Source: Candidatus Denitrolinea symbiosum (GTDB lineage: Bacteria > Chloroflexota > Anaerolineae > Anaerolineales > Villigracilaceae). Taken from it: a stretch of DNA of 64,000 bases. A program made the position numbers and the translations under genes. Positions 49,762 through 58,839 of the stretch are shown here, piece by piece. Positions within the stretch are counted from its first letter, which is position 1. Each line of letters starts with the position of its first letter. The DNA lies in the NCBI GenBank assembly GCA_017312345.1, contig BLAA01000001.1:2046001-2110000 (forward strand), read 5' to 3'. The notes beneath the pieces were generated by a model. That model was not told the DNA's origin and did no database searches. It worked only from the letters and a program-made list of their open reading frames with translations.

Positions 49762-52293
49762 ATGCTCGATACTCAAGGCAACTTCTTCCTTGGCCGCCTG
49801 TTCGATACGGATGCGGGCAAACTGGCCGATAAAGCCCTGCTCTACGATCCCGCCGACCTGACCACGCACGGAATCGTCACCGGTATGACCGGCTCCGGCA
49901 AGACCGGCCTGTGCGTCGGCCTGCTCGAGGAGGCCGCGCTCCAGAACATCCCCGCCATCGTCATTGACCCGAAAGGCGACCTGACCAACCTGCTGCTTCA
50001 CTTCCCCGACCTCCTTCCCGCGGACTTTCAACCCTGGCTCGACCCGGACGTGGTCCGCCGCGAGGGCAAGACCCTCGAATCCGCCGCGCAGGAGACCGCC
50101 GCGAATTGGAAGAAAGGTCTCTCGGAGTGGGGCATTGACCGCGAACGCCTGCTCGCCCTCAAGAACGCGGCCGAATTTGCCGTCTACACGCCCGGCTCGG
50201 ACGCGGGGATTCCCGTCAGCGTGTTATCGTCGCTGGCCGCGCCCGCCATCCCGTGGGAGGAGAACCGGGAAATCCTGCGCGAACGCATCTCGTCCACCGT
50301 CACCGCGCTGCTGGGACTCGTCGGAATGAATAACGTGGACCCGCTTCGCTCGCGCGAGCACATCCTGCTTTCCAATATTTTCGAAATTCACTGGTCTCAG
50401 GGACAGGACCTCGACCTGACCGAGTTGATCCTGCAAACCCAGAACCCGCCCTTTGAAAAACTCGGCGCCTTCCCGATCGAAAACTTCTTCCCCGAAAAAG
50501 ACCGCATGAGCCTGGCGATGCTGCTCAACAACATCCTCGCCGCGCCCGGCTTCGAAGTCTGGCGCGAGGGACAGAACCTCGACATCCCCGCGCTGCTCTT
50601 CGCGCCGGACGAACGCCCGCGCCACAGCGTCTTCTACATCGCGCACCTGAGCGACTCTGAGCGCATGTTCTTCGTCACGCTTCTCCTCTCCGCCGTCGAG
50701 ACGTGGATGCGCACGCAGGCCGGCTCGAACACGCTGCGCGCCATCGTCTACATGGACGAGATCTTCGGCTACCTGCCTCCCACCGCCAACCCGCCCTCCA
50801 AACTCACGCTCCTCCGCATGTTGAAACAGGCGCGCGCCTTCGGCGTGGGCATGTTGCTCGCCACCCAAAATCCCGTGGACGTGGATTACAAAGCCCTCTC
50901 CAACACCGGCACGTGGATCATCGGCAAACTCCAGACCGACCAGGATAAACAGCGCCTGCTCGACGGACTCGAAGGCGCGGCGGGCGGCGTCAACCGCGCC
51001 GCGCTCGACAAACTCATCTCGGCCCTCGGTAAGCGCGTCTTCGTCCTGCACAACGTCCACGAAAAGGCGCCCGTCGTTTTCCAGACCCGCTTTGCGATGA
51101 ACTACCTCGCTGGCCCGTTGACTCGGACGCAGATCCCCGCGCTGAACGACCTCGTCGGCGCGAAAGCGGCCGACGACCGACAACCGACGACCGAGCGTCC
51201 CGCCGCGTCCCTCTCCGACTTTCAGCCGGTCGCGGCGGCCGCTGCCGCCGCGTCCCCTGAACCTGTCCCGGTCTCTCGCCCTCCGTCCTCCGTCTCTGGC
51301 GGCAGTTCCACGCGCCCGCCCGTCCCGTCCTCCGTCGCGGAATACTTCCTCCCGTTGACGAACAGCCTGCCCGAGGCGTTCCGCGCCGCCAGCAAAACCA
51401 TGAGCGCGGACGCGAAGCAGGTGGGAGTCCTTTACCGCCCGGCGTTGATCGCCTCCGCGCAGGTCCGCTTCTTCGACCGCAAATACGGCGTGGACTCGCA
51501 GGTGGAACGCGCCGCGCTCATCGAAAACCCCGAGCGGCGCAGCGCCCAGCGTTGGGAGGACTTCATCGTCGGCCTCCCCGTGGACAAAATGGAGACCTCG
51601 CCCGCGCCCGGCGCGCGCTTCGAGGGTCTCTCGGCAGCCCTCTCCGACGGGAAACTCGTCGCCGCGCTCCAAAAGGATTTCGCCGACTGGGTCTTCCGCA
51701 GCGTCTCGGTCAAGGCGCGCGCCAACGAGACGCTCAAAGTCTATGGCGGACCCGACGTCTCGCAGGCGGATTTCATGAAAGCCTGCGCCGAGGCCGCCAG
51801 CGAGGGACGCGACAAAGACCTCGAAAAAGAAGCCGGGAAAATTGACAAGCAGATCGCTTCGCTGCAGGATAAACTCGCCCGCGAGGAACGCGAACTGCAA
51901 CAGGACCAGGCCGACCTGCAAAATCGGAAACTCGAAGCGGGCGCGAACCTGCTCGAACTGGGCGCGGGGCTGATCGGCTTCGGGCGCAAGAAGAGCGTCT
52001 CCACCCAACTCACCAAACAGCGCATGACCGCCAACGCCAAAGCGGAAGTGGACGAGTCGATCCAGGCGATTGCCGAATACAAGAAGCAGATCGCCGAACT
52101 GCAAACCGCCCGCGCCCGCGTCGCGGACAGCGTCAACGCGCGCTGGGGCGACGTGGTCAACAAGATCAGCGAGATCACCATCAATCCCAGGAAGACCGAC
52201 ATCTACGTCAATGTCTTCGGCGTGGCATGGACTCCCTACTACCTCGTCGAAGCCGGTGGGCAGACGATGGAACTCCCCGCATTCGGCGCGTGA
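49762..52293 (+). CDS. HerA/DUF87-like ATPase with C-terminal coiled coil
   Basis: 843 residues. Walker A GMTGSGKTG lies near residue 41 and IPAIVIDPKGDLTNLL follows; RAIVYMDEIFGYLPP is the Walker B region and MLLATQNPVDVDYKALSNTGTWIIGKLQTD is typical of HerA/VirB4-type motors. Residues about 690-790 are a heptad-rich coiled coil (KIDKQIASLQDKLAREERELQ). HerA works with NurA in end resection, but no NurA-like gene lies nearby, so the partner is unknown. A proline-rich linker (residues 500-525) separates motor and C-terminal part. Confidence 0.85.
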   Translation: MLDTQGNFFLGRLFDTDAGKLADKALLYDPADLTTHGIVTGMTGSGKTGLCVGLLEEAALQNIPAIVIDPKGDLTNLLLHFPDLLPADFQPWLDPDVVRREGKTLESAAQETAANWKKGLSEWGIDRERLLALKNAAEFAVYTPGSDAGIPVSVLSSLAAPAIPWEENREILRERISSTVTALLGLVGMNNVDPLRSREHILLSNIFEIHWSQGQDLDLTELILQTQNPPFEKLGAFPIENFFPEKDRMSLAMLLNNILAAPGFEVWREGQNLDIPALLFAPDERPRHSVFYIAHLSDSERMFFVTLLLSAVETWMRTQAGSNTLRAIVYMDEIFGYLPPTANPPSKLTLLRMLKQARAFGVGMLLATQNPVDVDYKALSNTGTWIIGKLQTDQDKQRLLDGLEGAAGGVNRAALDKLISALGKRVFVLHNVHEKAPVVFQTRFAMNYLAGPLTRTQIPALNDLVGAKAADDRQPTTERPAASLSDFQPVAAAAAAASPEPVPVSRPPSSVSGGSSTRPPVPSSVAEYFLPLTNSLPEAFRAASKTMSADAKQVGVLYRPALIASAQVRFFDRKYGVDSQVERAALIENPERRSAQRWEDFIVGLPVDKMETSPAPGARFEGLSAALSDGKLVAALQKDFADWVFRSVSVKARANETLKVYGGPDVSQADFMKACAEAASEGRDKDLEKEAGKIDKQIASLQDKLAREERELQQDQADLQNRKLEAGANLLELGAGLIGFGRKKSVSTQLTKQRMTANAKAEVDESIQAIAEYKKQIAELQTARARVADSVNARWGDVVNKISEITINPRKTDIYVNVFGVAWTPYYLVEAGGQTMELPAFGA

Positions 52294-52357
52294 CGGATTC
52301 GCTGAAATCCTGTTCTTGACGAGAACGCGATTTAAAATTGACGCGTAAGTTTCTGCC

Positions 52358-52391
52358 TCGTCCAGCAGTCCAACCTGCTGGACGAATTTTT
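52358..52391 (+). terminator. Intrinsic terminator after the HerA-like gene
   Basis: TCGTCCAGCAG and CTGCTGGACGA pair around TCCAAC, followed by ATTTTTA. Confidence 0.85.
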
Positions 52392-52447
52392 AATGGGCGT
52401 CGTCAGTCTCCTCCGCAGACGGACTCACGACGAACCCCGAGGTATCC

Positions 52448-53032
52448 ATGAGCGCCTTTTATATTATCCTATCCCTCCTCCTCTGGGGTCTGGTCCACTC
52501 CATCCTTGCCTCTCTCGGATTCAAATCCTTCCTCGCCAACCTGCTCGGCGACGCGCCGATGCGCGGCTATCGCCTGTTCTACAACGTCTTTTCCTTCCTT
52601 TCTTTTCTGCCCATCCTCTATCTGGTCGTAGCGCTCCCCGACGCGCGGCTCTACTCCGTCTCCGCGCCGCTCTCCTACGCGATGATGTTTGGACAGGGCG
52701 TCATGGTCATCCTGTTGGTCGTCGGCGTTTTGCAGACGGGCATGCTCACCTTCGCCGGTTTGCGTCAACTCATTGAGGGCGAACGGCCTCCCAAATTCAT
52801 CACGAACGGACTATACCGCTTCGTCCGCCACCCGCTCTACACCGCGGGGATTCTCTTCCTGTGGCTCTCTCCGCAAGTGACGGTCAACTCCTTCACGCTG
52901 TACATCGCCGCGATGATCTATATTTTCATCGGCGCGTATTTCGAGGAACGAAAACTCGCGCGCGAGTTCGGCGCGGCCTACGCCGAATACAGGTCCAAAA
53001 CGCCGATGTTCATCCCCTGTCTGAAGGGATGA
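52448..53032 (+). CDS. Isoprenylcysteine carboxyl methyltransferase-like membrane protein
   Basis: 194 residues, five membrane segments. The C-terminal signature GLYRFVRHPLYTAGILFLW and EERKLAREFGAAYAEYRSKTPMFIP is the SAM-binding core of the ICMT/PEMT superfamily; the N-terminal half resembles NnrU. It may methylate a lipid or small molecule at the membrane. Ribosome-binding site GAGG before the ATG. It stands alone between a terminator and a dispersed repeat. Confidence 0.85.
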   Translation: MSAFYIILSLLLWGLVHSILASLGFKSFLANLLGDAPMRGYRLFYNVFSFLSFLPILYLVVALPDARLYSVSAPLSYAMMFGQGVMVILLVVGVLQTGMLTFAGLRQLIEGERPPKFITNGLYRFVRHPLYTAGILFLWLSPQVTVNSFTLYIAAMIYIFIGAYFEERKLAREFGAAYAEYRSKTPMFIPCLKG

Positions 53033-53083
53033 AATCGGGACTTCTTTTTCAAGGGTGGACGTTATCGAAAATAATGCCGGTGT

Positions 53084-53157
53084 CTTTTCTGCCGCGAATG
53101 GCGCGAATTCCACGAAAAATTACGGAAAATTCGCGCTCATTCGTGAAATTCGCGACC
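53084..53157. repeat. Dispersed repeat, copy 2
   Basis: TCTGCCGCGAATGGCGCGAA at 53088, continuing to 53134, matches the reverse complement of 29562-29615 at about nine of ten positions. The extension to 53157 (TTCGTGAAATTCGCG) makes it a longer palindrome. Confidence 0.7.
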
Positions 53158-53216
53158 AGGAAATGGAACCGATTTTTCCGCGCTCTCGTTATTAAGACGA
53201 CTCTCACCGAGACAGG

Positions 53217-53222
53217 TATAAT
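53217..53222 (+). promoter_or_regulatory. -10 box giving a probable leaderless transcript
   Basis: TATAAT ends 8 nt before the ATG at 53231; no ribosome-binding site. Confidence 0.6.
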
Positions 53223-53230
53223 TCCCTCCC

Positions 53231-55114
53231 ATGACCGCCTACTCGTCTCCGTATCCTCATCCCTACCCGCGCGCCTACCAAGTCTTCGCCGCGCTGACTT
53301 TGGGACTGGGCGGATTCCTCGCCTTCATCCTCGCCCTCGTCCTCGGCTATCAACTCCTCTACGCGGGACGCATCTTCCCCGGCGTGACGGTGGCGGGCGT
53401 GGACCTTTCGGGATTGACGCCCTCCGACGCGGCTCTCAAACTCAACCAGACTCTCACCTTCCCCGTCAGCGGACGCATCGTCTTCCGCGACGGCGCCGAC
53501 ATCTGGCAGGCCTCGCCCGTGGAACTGGGCATGGTCTTCGACGCCTCCGCCAGCGCGCAGGCGGCCTATCGCCTCGGGCGGAGCGGCAATCCCTTCCGCG
53601 CCCTCTTCGACCAGATGGTCGCGCGCAGGGACAGCGCGAACGTCGCGCCCGTCATCATCTTCGATCAACGGCTGGCGTATGCCTACGTCAACAACCTCGC
53701 CGCGGCGGTCAACCGTCCCGCGCGCGAAGCCAGCCTGAAAATCGAGGGGACGAATGTGGTCGCCGAGGCCGGGCAGGTGGGACGTCAACTGGACGTGGAC
53801 TCCACACTCGTTGTTCTCAGCGCGCAATTGCAGGCCTTCCGCGACGCCGAAATCCCGCTCGCGGTGACAGAGACCCAGCCCTCGCTGCTGGACGTCTCCG
53901 CGCAGGAGGCGACCGCGCGGCAGCTCCTCGCCGCGCCGCTGCAACTGTCCCTGCCGAACGCCGCGGCGGGCGATCCCGGCCCGTGGACGTTCGAGCCGTC
54001 CACCATCGCATCCATGCTGACCGTCAAGCGCGTGGAGTCGGGCGGACAGGCCCAGGTTCAGGTGGGACTCGAAAGCGGCGCGCTCGCGAACCTGCTCGCT
54101 CCCCTCGCCGCGCAGGTGGACCGTCAGGCCAAAGACGCGAAATTCTACTTCGACGACAACACCCGTCAACTGGTATTGATCGAAAATTCCGCCGTCGGCC
54201 GCGCGACGGACGTCCCCGATACGGTCGCCGCGATCAACGACGCGCTCATGCGCGGCGAACACGCCGCGGCGCTGGTCGTGAAAGAGGAACAGCCCGCCGT
54301 CGCGGATACCGCCACCGCCGAGTCGCTGGGCATCCGCGAACTCGTCAGCGCGCAGACTACCTACTTCCGCGGCTCGAACGCCGAACGGATGCAGAACATC
54401 CAGATCGCCGCGGAGCGCTATCACGGCATCTTTGTCGCGCCGGGCGCGACCTTCTCGATGGGCGAGATCCTCGGCGACGTCAGCCTCGACAACGGTTTCA
54501 CCGAAGCGTGGATCATCTACGGCGGGCGGACCATCAAAGGCGTGGGCGGAGGCGTGTGCCAGGTCAGCACCACTTTATTCCGCGCCGTCTTCTTCGCGGG
54601 ACTCCCCGTCGTGGAGCGCTACTCGCACGCCTACCGCGTTTCCTACTACGAGCAGACCGCCTCGGCGCGCGATCCCATGTTGGCGGGCATGGACGCCACC
54701 GTCTACTTCCCGCTGGTGGATTTCAAATTTGTCAACGACACGCCCTACTGGCTGTTGATGGAGACCTACTTCAACCCGAGCGCGCAATCGCTGACCTGGA
54801 AATTCTATTCCACCTCCGACGGCCGCACGGTCACATACACCGCCAGCGGACCGCGAAACGTCACCCCCGCGCCGCCGCCGCTGCTTGAGGAGAATCCCGA
54901 GCTGAAGAAAAACGAGATCAAGCAGGTGGACTGGGCCGCCGAAGGCGCCGACGCTACCATCGTCCGAACCGTGACGAAGAACGGCGCGGTCTACTTCACC
55001 GACACCTTCGCCACGCATTACGAACCCTGGCAGGCCGTCTGTCAATATGGCCCCGACACCGAGGACCCCGAAAAACTGGCGAAGAAACGCGGCCTGTGCC
55101 AGCCGCCGTTGTAA
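53231..55114 (+). CDS. VanW family protein with PG_binding_4 domains
   Basis: 627 residues. An N-terminal membrane helix (about 20-43) anchors an extracellular part. Two putative peptidoglycan-binding_4 domains follow (GVTVAGVDLSGLTPSDAALKLNQ at the start of the first). The VanW domain lies at about 375-520 with GATFSMGEILGDVS, GGRTIKGVGGGVCQVSTTLFRA and ERYSHAYRVSYY. Function of VanW is undefined but linked to the cell wall. Consistent with LCP and FemAB genes, this points to a wall-active set. Confidence 0.92.
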   Translation: MTAYSSPYPHPYPRAYQVFAALTLGLGGFLAFILALVLGYQLLYAGRIFPGVTVAGVDLSGLTPSDAALKLNQTLTFPVSGRIVFRDGADIWQASPVELGMVFDASASAQAAYRLGRSGNPFRALFDQMVARRDSANVAPVIIFDQRLAYAYVNNLAAAVNRPAREASLKIEGTNVVAEAGQVGRQLDVDSTLVVLSAQLQAFRDAEIPLAVTETQPSLLDVSAQEATARQLLAAPLQLSLPNAAAGDPGPWTFEPSTIASMLTVKRVESGGQAQVQVGLESGALANLLAPLAAQVDRQAKDAKFYFDDNTRQLVLIENSAVGRATDVPDTVAAINDALMRGEHAAALVVKEEQPAVADTATAESLGIRELVSAQTTYFRGSNAERMQNIQIAAERYHGIFVAPGATFSMGEILGDVSLDNGFTEAWIIYGGRTIKGVGGGVCQVSTTLFRAVFFAGLPVVERYSHAYRVSYYEQTASARDPMLAGMDATVYFPLVDFKFVNDTPYWLLMETYFNPSAQSLTWKFYSTSDGRTVTYTASGPRNVTPAPPPLLEENPELKKNEIKQVDWAAEGADATIVRTVTKNGAVYFTDTFATHYEPWQAVCQYGPDTEDPEKLAKKRGLCQPPL

Positions 55115-55123
55115 CGCGCCGCC

Positions 55124-55151
55124 GTAACGCAAATTACCAATTTGCGCTGCA
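55124..55151. repeat. GCAAATT palindromic repeat, copy 1
   Basis: GCAAATT-ACC-AATTTGC (55129-55145) flanked by GTAAC and GCTGC. A related palindrome occurs at 57988-58029. Confidence 0.6.
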
Positions 55152-55186
55152 TGGTAAAATTCCAGCCTGTTGAAAACGGAGAAAAT

Positions 55187-55405
55187 ATGATCAGCAAAGA
55201 ATTGCTCGAAATCCTGCGTTGCCCCAACTGCGTCCGCGAAAAGAGCGGCCTGCTCACGCTCCATAAAGACGCCTGGCTGGTTTGCGCCGAATGCGGGCGC
55301 AAATACCCCATCGTGGACGACATCCCCGTGATGCTCATAGACGAGGGCGATAAATGGATCGCAACCCCGGTTGAGAGCCTGCCCATCCCGCCGCCGGAGA
55401 AATAA
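55187..55405 (+). CDS. Trm112-like zinc-binding protein
   Basis: 72 residues from the ATG at 55187 (CGGAG upstream). Zinc ligands CPNC (residues 12-15) and CAEC (about 32-35) and RKYPIVDDIPVMLIDE match the Trm112p/YcaR (UPF0434) family, small proteins that in eukaryotes activate methyltransferases. In bacteria the role is unclear. The stop overlaps the next start (TAATG), so it is coupled to the HEAT-repeat gene. Confidence 0.88.
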   Translation: MISKELLEILRCPNCVREKSGLLTLHKDAWLVCAECGRKYPIVDDIPVMLIDEGDKWIATPVESLPIPPPEK

Positions 55406-55974
55406 TGCTGGAAGCGCTACTGGTCGAACTGACCAGCGGCGACGACGCCCGCGCCGAATCCGCCGTCCCGCGCCTGGCCGCGCTGGGCAAGGAGACGGTC
55501 ATCCCGTCTCTGCGCGGGCTGCTCGTCTCGCCCGAGGCGGACATCCGCTGGTGGGCCGCGCGGACGCTGGCCTCGCTTCCCTCCCTCGACCCGGGCCTGC
55601 TCCTGCCCCTTCTGAGCGACGCGGCCCCCGAAGTTCGTCAATGCGCGGCGCTGGGACTGTGCAGCCACCCGTCCGCGGCCGGCATCCCGCCTCTCATCCG
55701 CGCCTTATCCGACCCTGATAATCTTGCCGCCGACCTGGCCGCGCGGGCCTTGATCGCGGTCGGGGAGCCTGCGACTGAGAGCCTGCTCGCGGTCCTGAAA
55801 GAGGCGGGGCAGCCCGCCAGGATTCTCGCCATGCGCGCGCTCGCCGAAATCGCCGACCCGCGCGCCATCCGCCCGATGATCGAAGCCATGTCCGAAGAAT
55901 CGGCCATGCTGCAATACTGGGCCGAGACCGGCTTGGAGCGGCTCGGCGTGAATATGCTTTACGTGAAACCTTGA
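55405..55974 (+). CDS. HEAT-repeat protein
   Basis: 189 residues made of five or six helical HEAT/PBS-lyase-type repeats (VIPSLRGLLVSPEADIRWWAART, PPLIRALSDPDNLAADLAARAL, AMRALAEIADPRAIRPMI). No catalytic residues; a protein-protein adaptor. It overlaps the Trm112-like gene by one base and precedes the LCP gene directly. What it binds is not evident. Confidence 0.85.
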   Translation: MLEALLVELTSGDDARAESAVPRLAALGKETVIPSLRGLLVSPEADIRWWAARTLASLPSLDPGLLLPLLSDAAPEVRQCAALGLCSHPSAAGIPPLIRALSDPDNLAADLAARALIAVGEPATESLLAVLKEAGQPARILAMRALAEIADPRAIRPMIEAMSEESAMLQYWAETGLERLGVNMLYVKP

Positions 55975-57444
55975 GTGACAATGAAAATCAATTTGCCGAA
56001 AATGAAAATTCCAAAGCCGGCTTTTAAGCGTCCCTCCGCGGGCGGCGTTATCTTCTGGGTAATCGCCATTGGATTGGGCGCGGCCGCCTTCATCCTCGCC
56101 CGCAACGTCTTTACCTGCTGGACGATCACCAGTCTGCCGGGCGTGTCGCCGGATGCCTGCGGAGCGAGCGCCGCCAACCTGCCTTCGTTCAACCCGCAGG
56201 GGACGCCGGTCGGCGCGCCGGAGGCCGCCACTCCGCAGCCGGCCGCCCCGGTGGACGTCCCGCCGCCCAGTTGGGACGGCGGCAGCCGCGTCAACCTGCT
56301 GTTCATCGGCATCGACGCCCGCGACTGGCAGGCCGGCGTCGGCGCGCCGCGCTCAGACACATTGATCCTGTTCACAATTGATCCCATCTCGAAGACCGCA
56401 GGCATGCTTTCGATCCCGCGCGACATGTGGGTAAACATTCCCGGCTCCGGCTATGGACGCATCAACATGGCTTACTCCATCGGCACGGGCGCAAAACTGC
56501 CGGGCGGCGGCCCCGGCCTGGCTATGCAGACCGTGTCGCAGTTCCTGGGCGTGCCGGTCAATTACTATGCCCAGGTGGACTTTGGGACCTTCATCGCCAT
56601 GATCGACACCATCGGCGGGATCGACCTTGAAGTGCGGGAACGCCTCGTGCTGGACCCGGTCGGCACGGGCAAGGACCACGTAGTAATCACGCCTGGTAAT
56701 CGTCACCTCGTGGGCTGGAAGGCGCTCGCGTACGCGCGCACCCGCGAGCAAAGCAAAGGCGGCGACGTGGACCGCGCCAAACGCCAGCAGGACATCATCT
56801 TTGCCATCATGGATAAGGTCCTCAGCCCGGATTATTTCCCGACCTTCGTGAAACAGGCCCCCGGGTTATACGAGTTAATGGCTTCTGGCATTCACACCAA
56901 CCTGTCCTTTGAAGACGGTTTGAAACTGGCGGTCTTGCTGCAGAGCATCCCGCGCGCGAACATCAGGACCGGCGTGATTGACTACGACATGATCACCATG
57001 AGCGGAACCACTTTGAACGGGGAGGCCGCCAGCGTCTTCAAGCCCAAACCCGACCAGATCCGCATTCTGCGCGACGAGATCTTCGGCGGCGGCGCGGTGG
57101 GCGCGATGGCCGCAGGCGACCCGGTGGCGCTCTCGAGCCAGGAAGGGGCGCGCATCCGCGTCGTCAACGGCTCGTACGCGGCGGATTTCGGCCAGCGGAC
57201 CTCCGCTTATTTTCAAAGCCTGGGACTGAACGTGACCGAGCTGGGCAGCGGCGGCCCGTACGACCGCACGACGGTGATTTTATACTCCCCCAAGTTGTAC
57301 ACCATGCGCTTCATGCTCTACTTGTTTGGACTGAACGGCAACTCGGGTACGTCGCAAATCAAGTTCGAACCCAACCCGTCTTCGCCGGTAGACGTGGAGA
57401 TCCGCCTCGGCAACGACGTAGCGAACTCCAACGTCATCCCATGA
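55975..57444 (+). CDS. LytR-CpsA-Psr (LCP) family cell-wall ligase
   Basis: 489 residues from GTG at 55975 (or ATG at 55981), directly after the HEAT gene. A membrane helix (about 22-42), then a Pro-rich linker and the LCP catalytic domain: NLLFIGIDARDW, RSDTLILFTID, MLSIPRDMWVNIPG, and ALAYARTREQSKGGDVDRAKRQQ with the catalytic Arg/Asp pattern. The C-terminal LytR_C domain (GARIRVVNGSYAADFG) follows near residue 385. These enzymes attach polyprenyl-linked glycans to peptidoglycan, a fitting acceptor for products of the 16-21 kb genes. Confidence 0.93.
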   Translation: MTMKINLPKMKIPKPAFKRPSAGGVIFWVIAIGLGAAAFILARNVFTCWTITSLPGVSPDACGASAANLPSFNPQGTPVGAPEAATPQPAAPVDVPPPSWDGGSRVNLLFIGIDARDWQAGVGAPRSDTLILFTIDPISKTAGMLSIPRDMWVNIPGSGYGRINMAYSIGTGAKLPGGGPGLAMQTVSQFLGVPVNYYAQVDFGTFIAMIDTIGGIDLEVRERLVLDPVGTGKDHVVITPGNRHLVGWKALAYARTREQSKGGDVDRAKRQQDIIFAIMDKVLSPDYFPTFVKQAPGLYELMASGIHTNLSFEDGLKLAVLLQSIPRANIRTGVIDYDMITMSGTTLNGEAASVFKPKPDQIRILRDEIFGGGAVGAMAAGDPVALSSQEGARIRVVNGSYAADFGQRTSAYFQSLGLNVTELGSGGPYDRTTVILYSPKLYTMRFMLYLFGLNGNSGTSQIKFEPNPSSPVDVEIRLGNDVANSNVIP

Positions 57445-57450
57445 CCGATC

Positions 57451-57476
57451 AAGGCCGGGCCTCCCCGGCCTTTTTC
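57451..57476 (+). terminator. Intrinsic terminator after the LCP gene
   Basis: AAGGCCGGG-CCTC-CCCGGCCTT followed by TTT. It ends only 4-5 nt before the next ATG at 57481. Confidence 0.85.
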
Positions 57477-57480
57477 ATCC

Positions 57481-57972
57481 ATGCTGTTCACTTTCTTTGT
57501 CTCCCTCCTCGTCGGCGTCGCCTGCCTGTATCGGGGTTACGCCGCTGACGGCCGCTTTCACTGGCTGACCTGGTTCCTTGTCCTGGGGGCTTTCTGGGCG
57601 CTCGCGCAGGTCCGAGGCTGGCGCTGGTTCGCGCCGATCGGCTTATTCGCGTCCCTGTTTGCCGCCGGCTATGGACTCTGGATCGCCCTCCCCGCCGGCT
57701 GGATGCTGGCCGGCGCGCTGGGGACGCTCTTCGCCTGGTACGTGGCAGACTTCGAGCGCCGCTTGCGCGTCTCCGCGCCAGACGACGCGCCCGGGCTGCG
57801 GACGCGTCGTCTCCTGCGCCTCGGCGCGCTGACCTCCCTGGCGCTGGCCTGGACCCTTCTGAAGATGGTCTATTGGTGGAAATTTTCGCTCGAATGGCTG
57901 GCCTATGTCGCCATCCTCGCCGCGCTGGGGACAAGTTACCTTGTGCTTCGGCTCCAACGCGAGGGCGACTAG
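57481..57972 (+). CDS. Polytopic membrane protein of unknown function
   Basis: 163 residues with about five hydrophobic segments and a basic cytoplasmic loop (FERRLRVSAPDDAPGLRTRRL). No family recognised. The ATG follows the T-run of a terminator by about 5 nt and there is no ribosome-binding site, so expression needs read-through, or the true start is downstream. Confidence 0.6.
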   Translation: MLFTFFVSLLVGVACLYRGYAADGRFHWLTWFLVLGAFWALAQVRGWRWFAPIGLFASLFAAGYGLWIALPAGWMLAGALGTLFAWYVADFERRLRVSAPDDAPGLRTRRLLRLGALTSLALAWTLLKMVYWWKFSLEWLAYVAILAALGTSYLVLRLQREGD

Positions 57973-57987
57973 CGCATCAACAAATTA

Positions 57988-58029
57988 AAGTTGTAGGGCA
58001 AATTGCCAGTTTGTCGAGCGCTACAACTT
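57988..58029. repeat. GCAAATT palindromic repeat, copy 2
   Basis: AAGTTGTAG (57988) and CTACAACTT (58021) face each other around GGCAAATTGCCAGTTTGTC. Related to 55124-55151. Confidence 0.6.
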
Positions 58030-58119
58030 AACCTGGCCGCGACATTGGACTCTGAAAATTTACGCGGGGCGGATAGCTTCGTCCTTCCTCGTCAAAACGA
58101 CTTTTTTCAAAGGCGATCC

Positions 58120-58668
58120 ATGGCAACCTTCCCATATACCCGCCTGGTGGTGGTCGGCGTCACCGGCGCGGGCAAATCCATGCTGGCCGAAAGACTTGCG
58201 CGCGCCCTGAAACTGGACTTCATAGAATTGGATGCCCTGCATTGGCGGCCAAACTGGGTCCCCGCCCCAGACGAGGAATTTCGCGCCCTGGTCGCGGACG
58301 CCGCGCAAAAGCCGCGCTGGGTTGTCGCGGGCAACTACAGCATCGTCCGCGACATCACCTGGCCGCGCGCGCAGGCCGTCGTCTGGCTGGATTACTCGCT
58401 CTGGACGGTCTTCTGGCGGCTGACGCGGCGCATTTTCCGACGCTGGTGGAGGCGGGAGTTGTTGTGGGGCAGCAACCGCGAGACGCTCTGGCATCATTTT
58501 AAACTCTGGTCAGACGACTCGCTCTGGCATTGGCTTTTCAAAACCTACCAGCGGCGCAAACGCGAATATCCCCTGTTGTTTGCCCAGCCGGCATACGGAC
58601 ATCTGCGCGTGTTCCGTTTCTCGACGCCCGAAGAGACGGAGGCCTGGTTCGCAAGCCTGCAAAGTTGA
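58120..58668 (+). CDS. P-loop kinase-like protein (FlaR/topology-modulation type)
   Basis: 182 residues from the ATG at 58120. Walker A GVTGAGKS (residues 13-20), then FIELDALHWRPNWVPAPDEEF and WVVAGNYSIVRDITWPRA, the pattern of adenylate-kinase-related proteins annotated as topology modulation protein FlaR. It is probably a small-molecule or nucleotide kinase; the substrate is unknown. The frame is open upstream but that part lies in a palindromic repeat and is not used. Confidence 0.85.
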   Translation: MATFPYTRLVVVGVTGAGKSMLAERLARALKLDFIELDALHWRPNWVPAPDEEFRALVADAAQKPRWVVAGNYSIVRDITWPRAQAVVWLDYSLWTVFWRLTRRIFRRWWRRELLWGSNRETLWHHFKLWSDDSLWHWLFKTYQRRKREYPLLFAQPAYGHLRVFRFSTPEETEAWFASLQS

Positions 58669-58839
58669 CCGACACGCAGTTCGCGGCGTGAAGGCGCCAA
58701 GCGGGAGCGCCGCAGCGCGAGTCCCCGCTCATATCCGTCATAACGCCGCCGCTTCGAAGCAGTACTTTCAAAACCGAGAACAGGGCGCTTTTTCACGAAA
58801 CTATGATACGATTCAGTCATCATACTTTTGGGTGAGACT

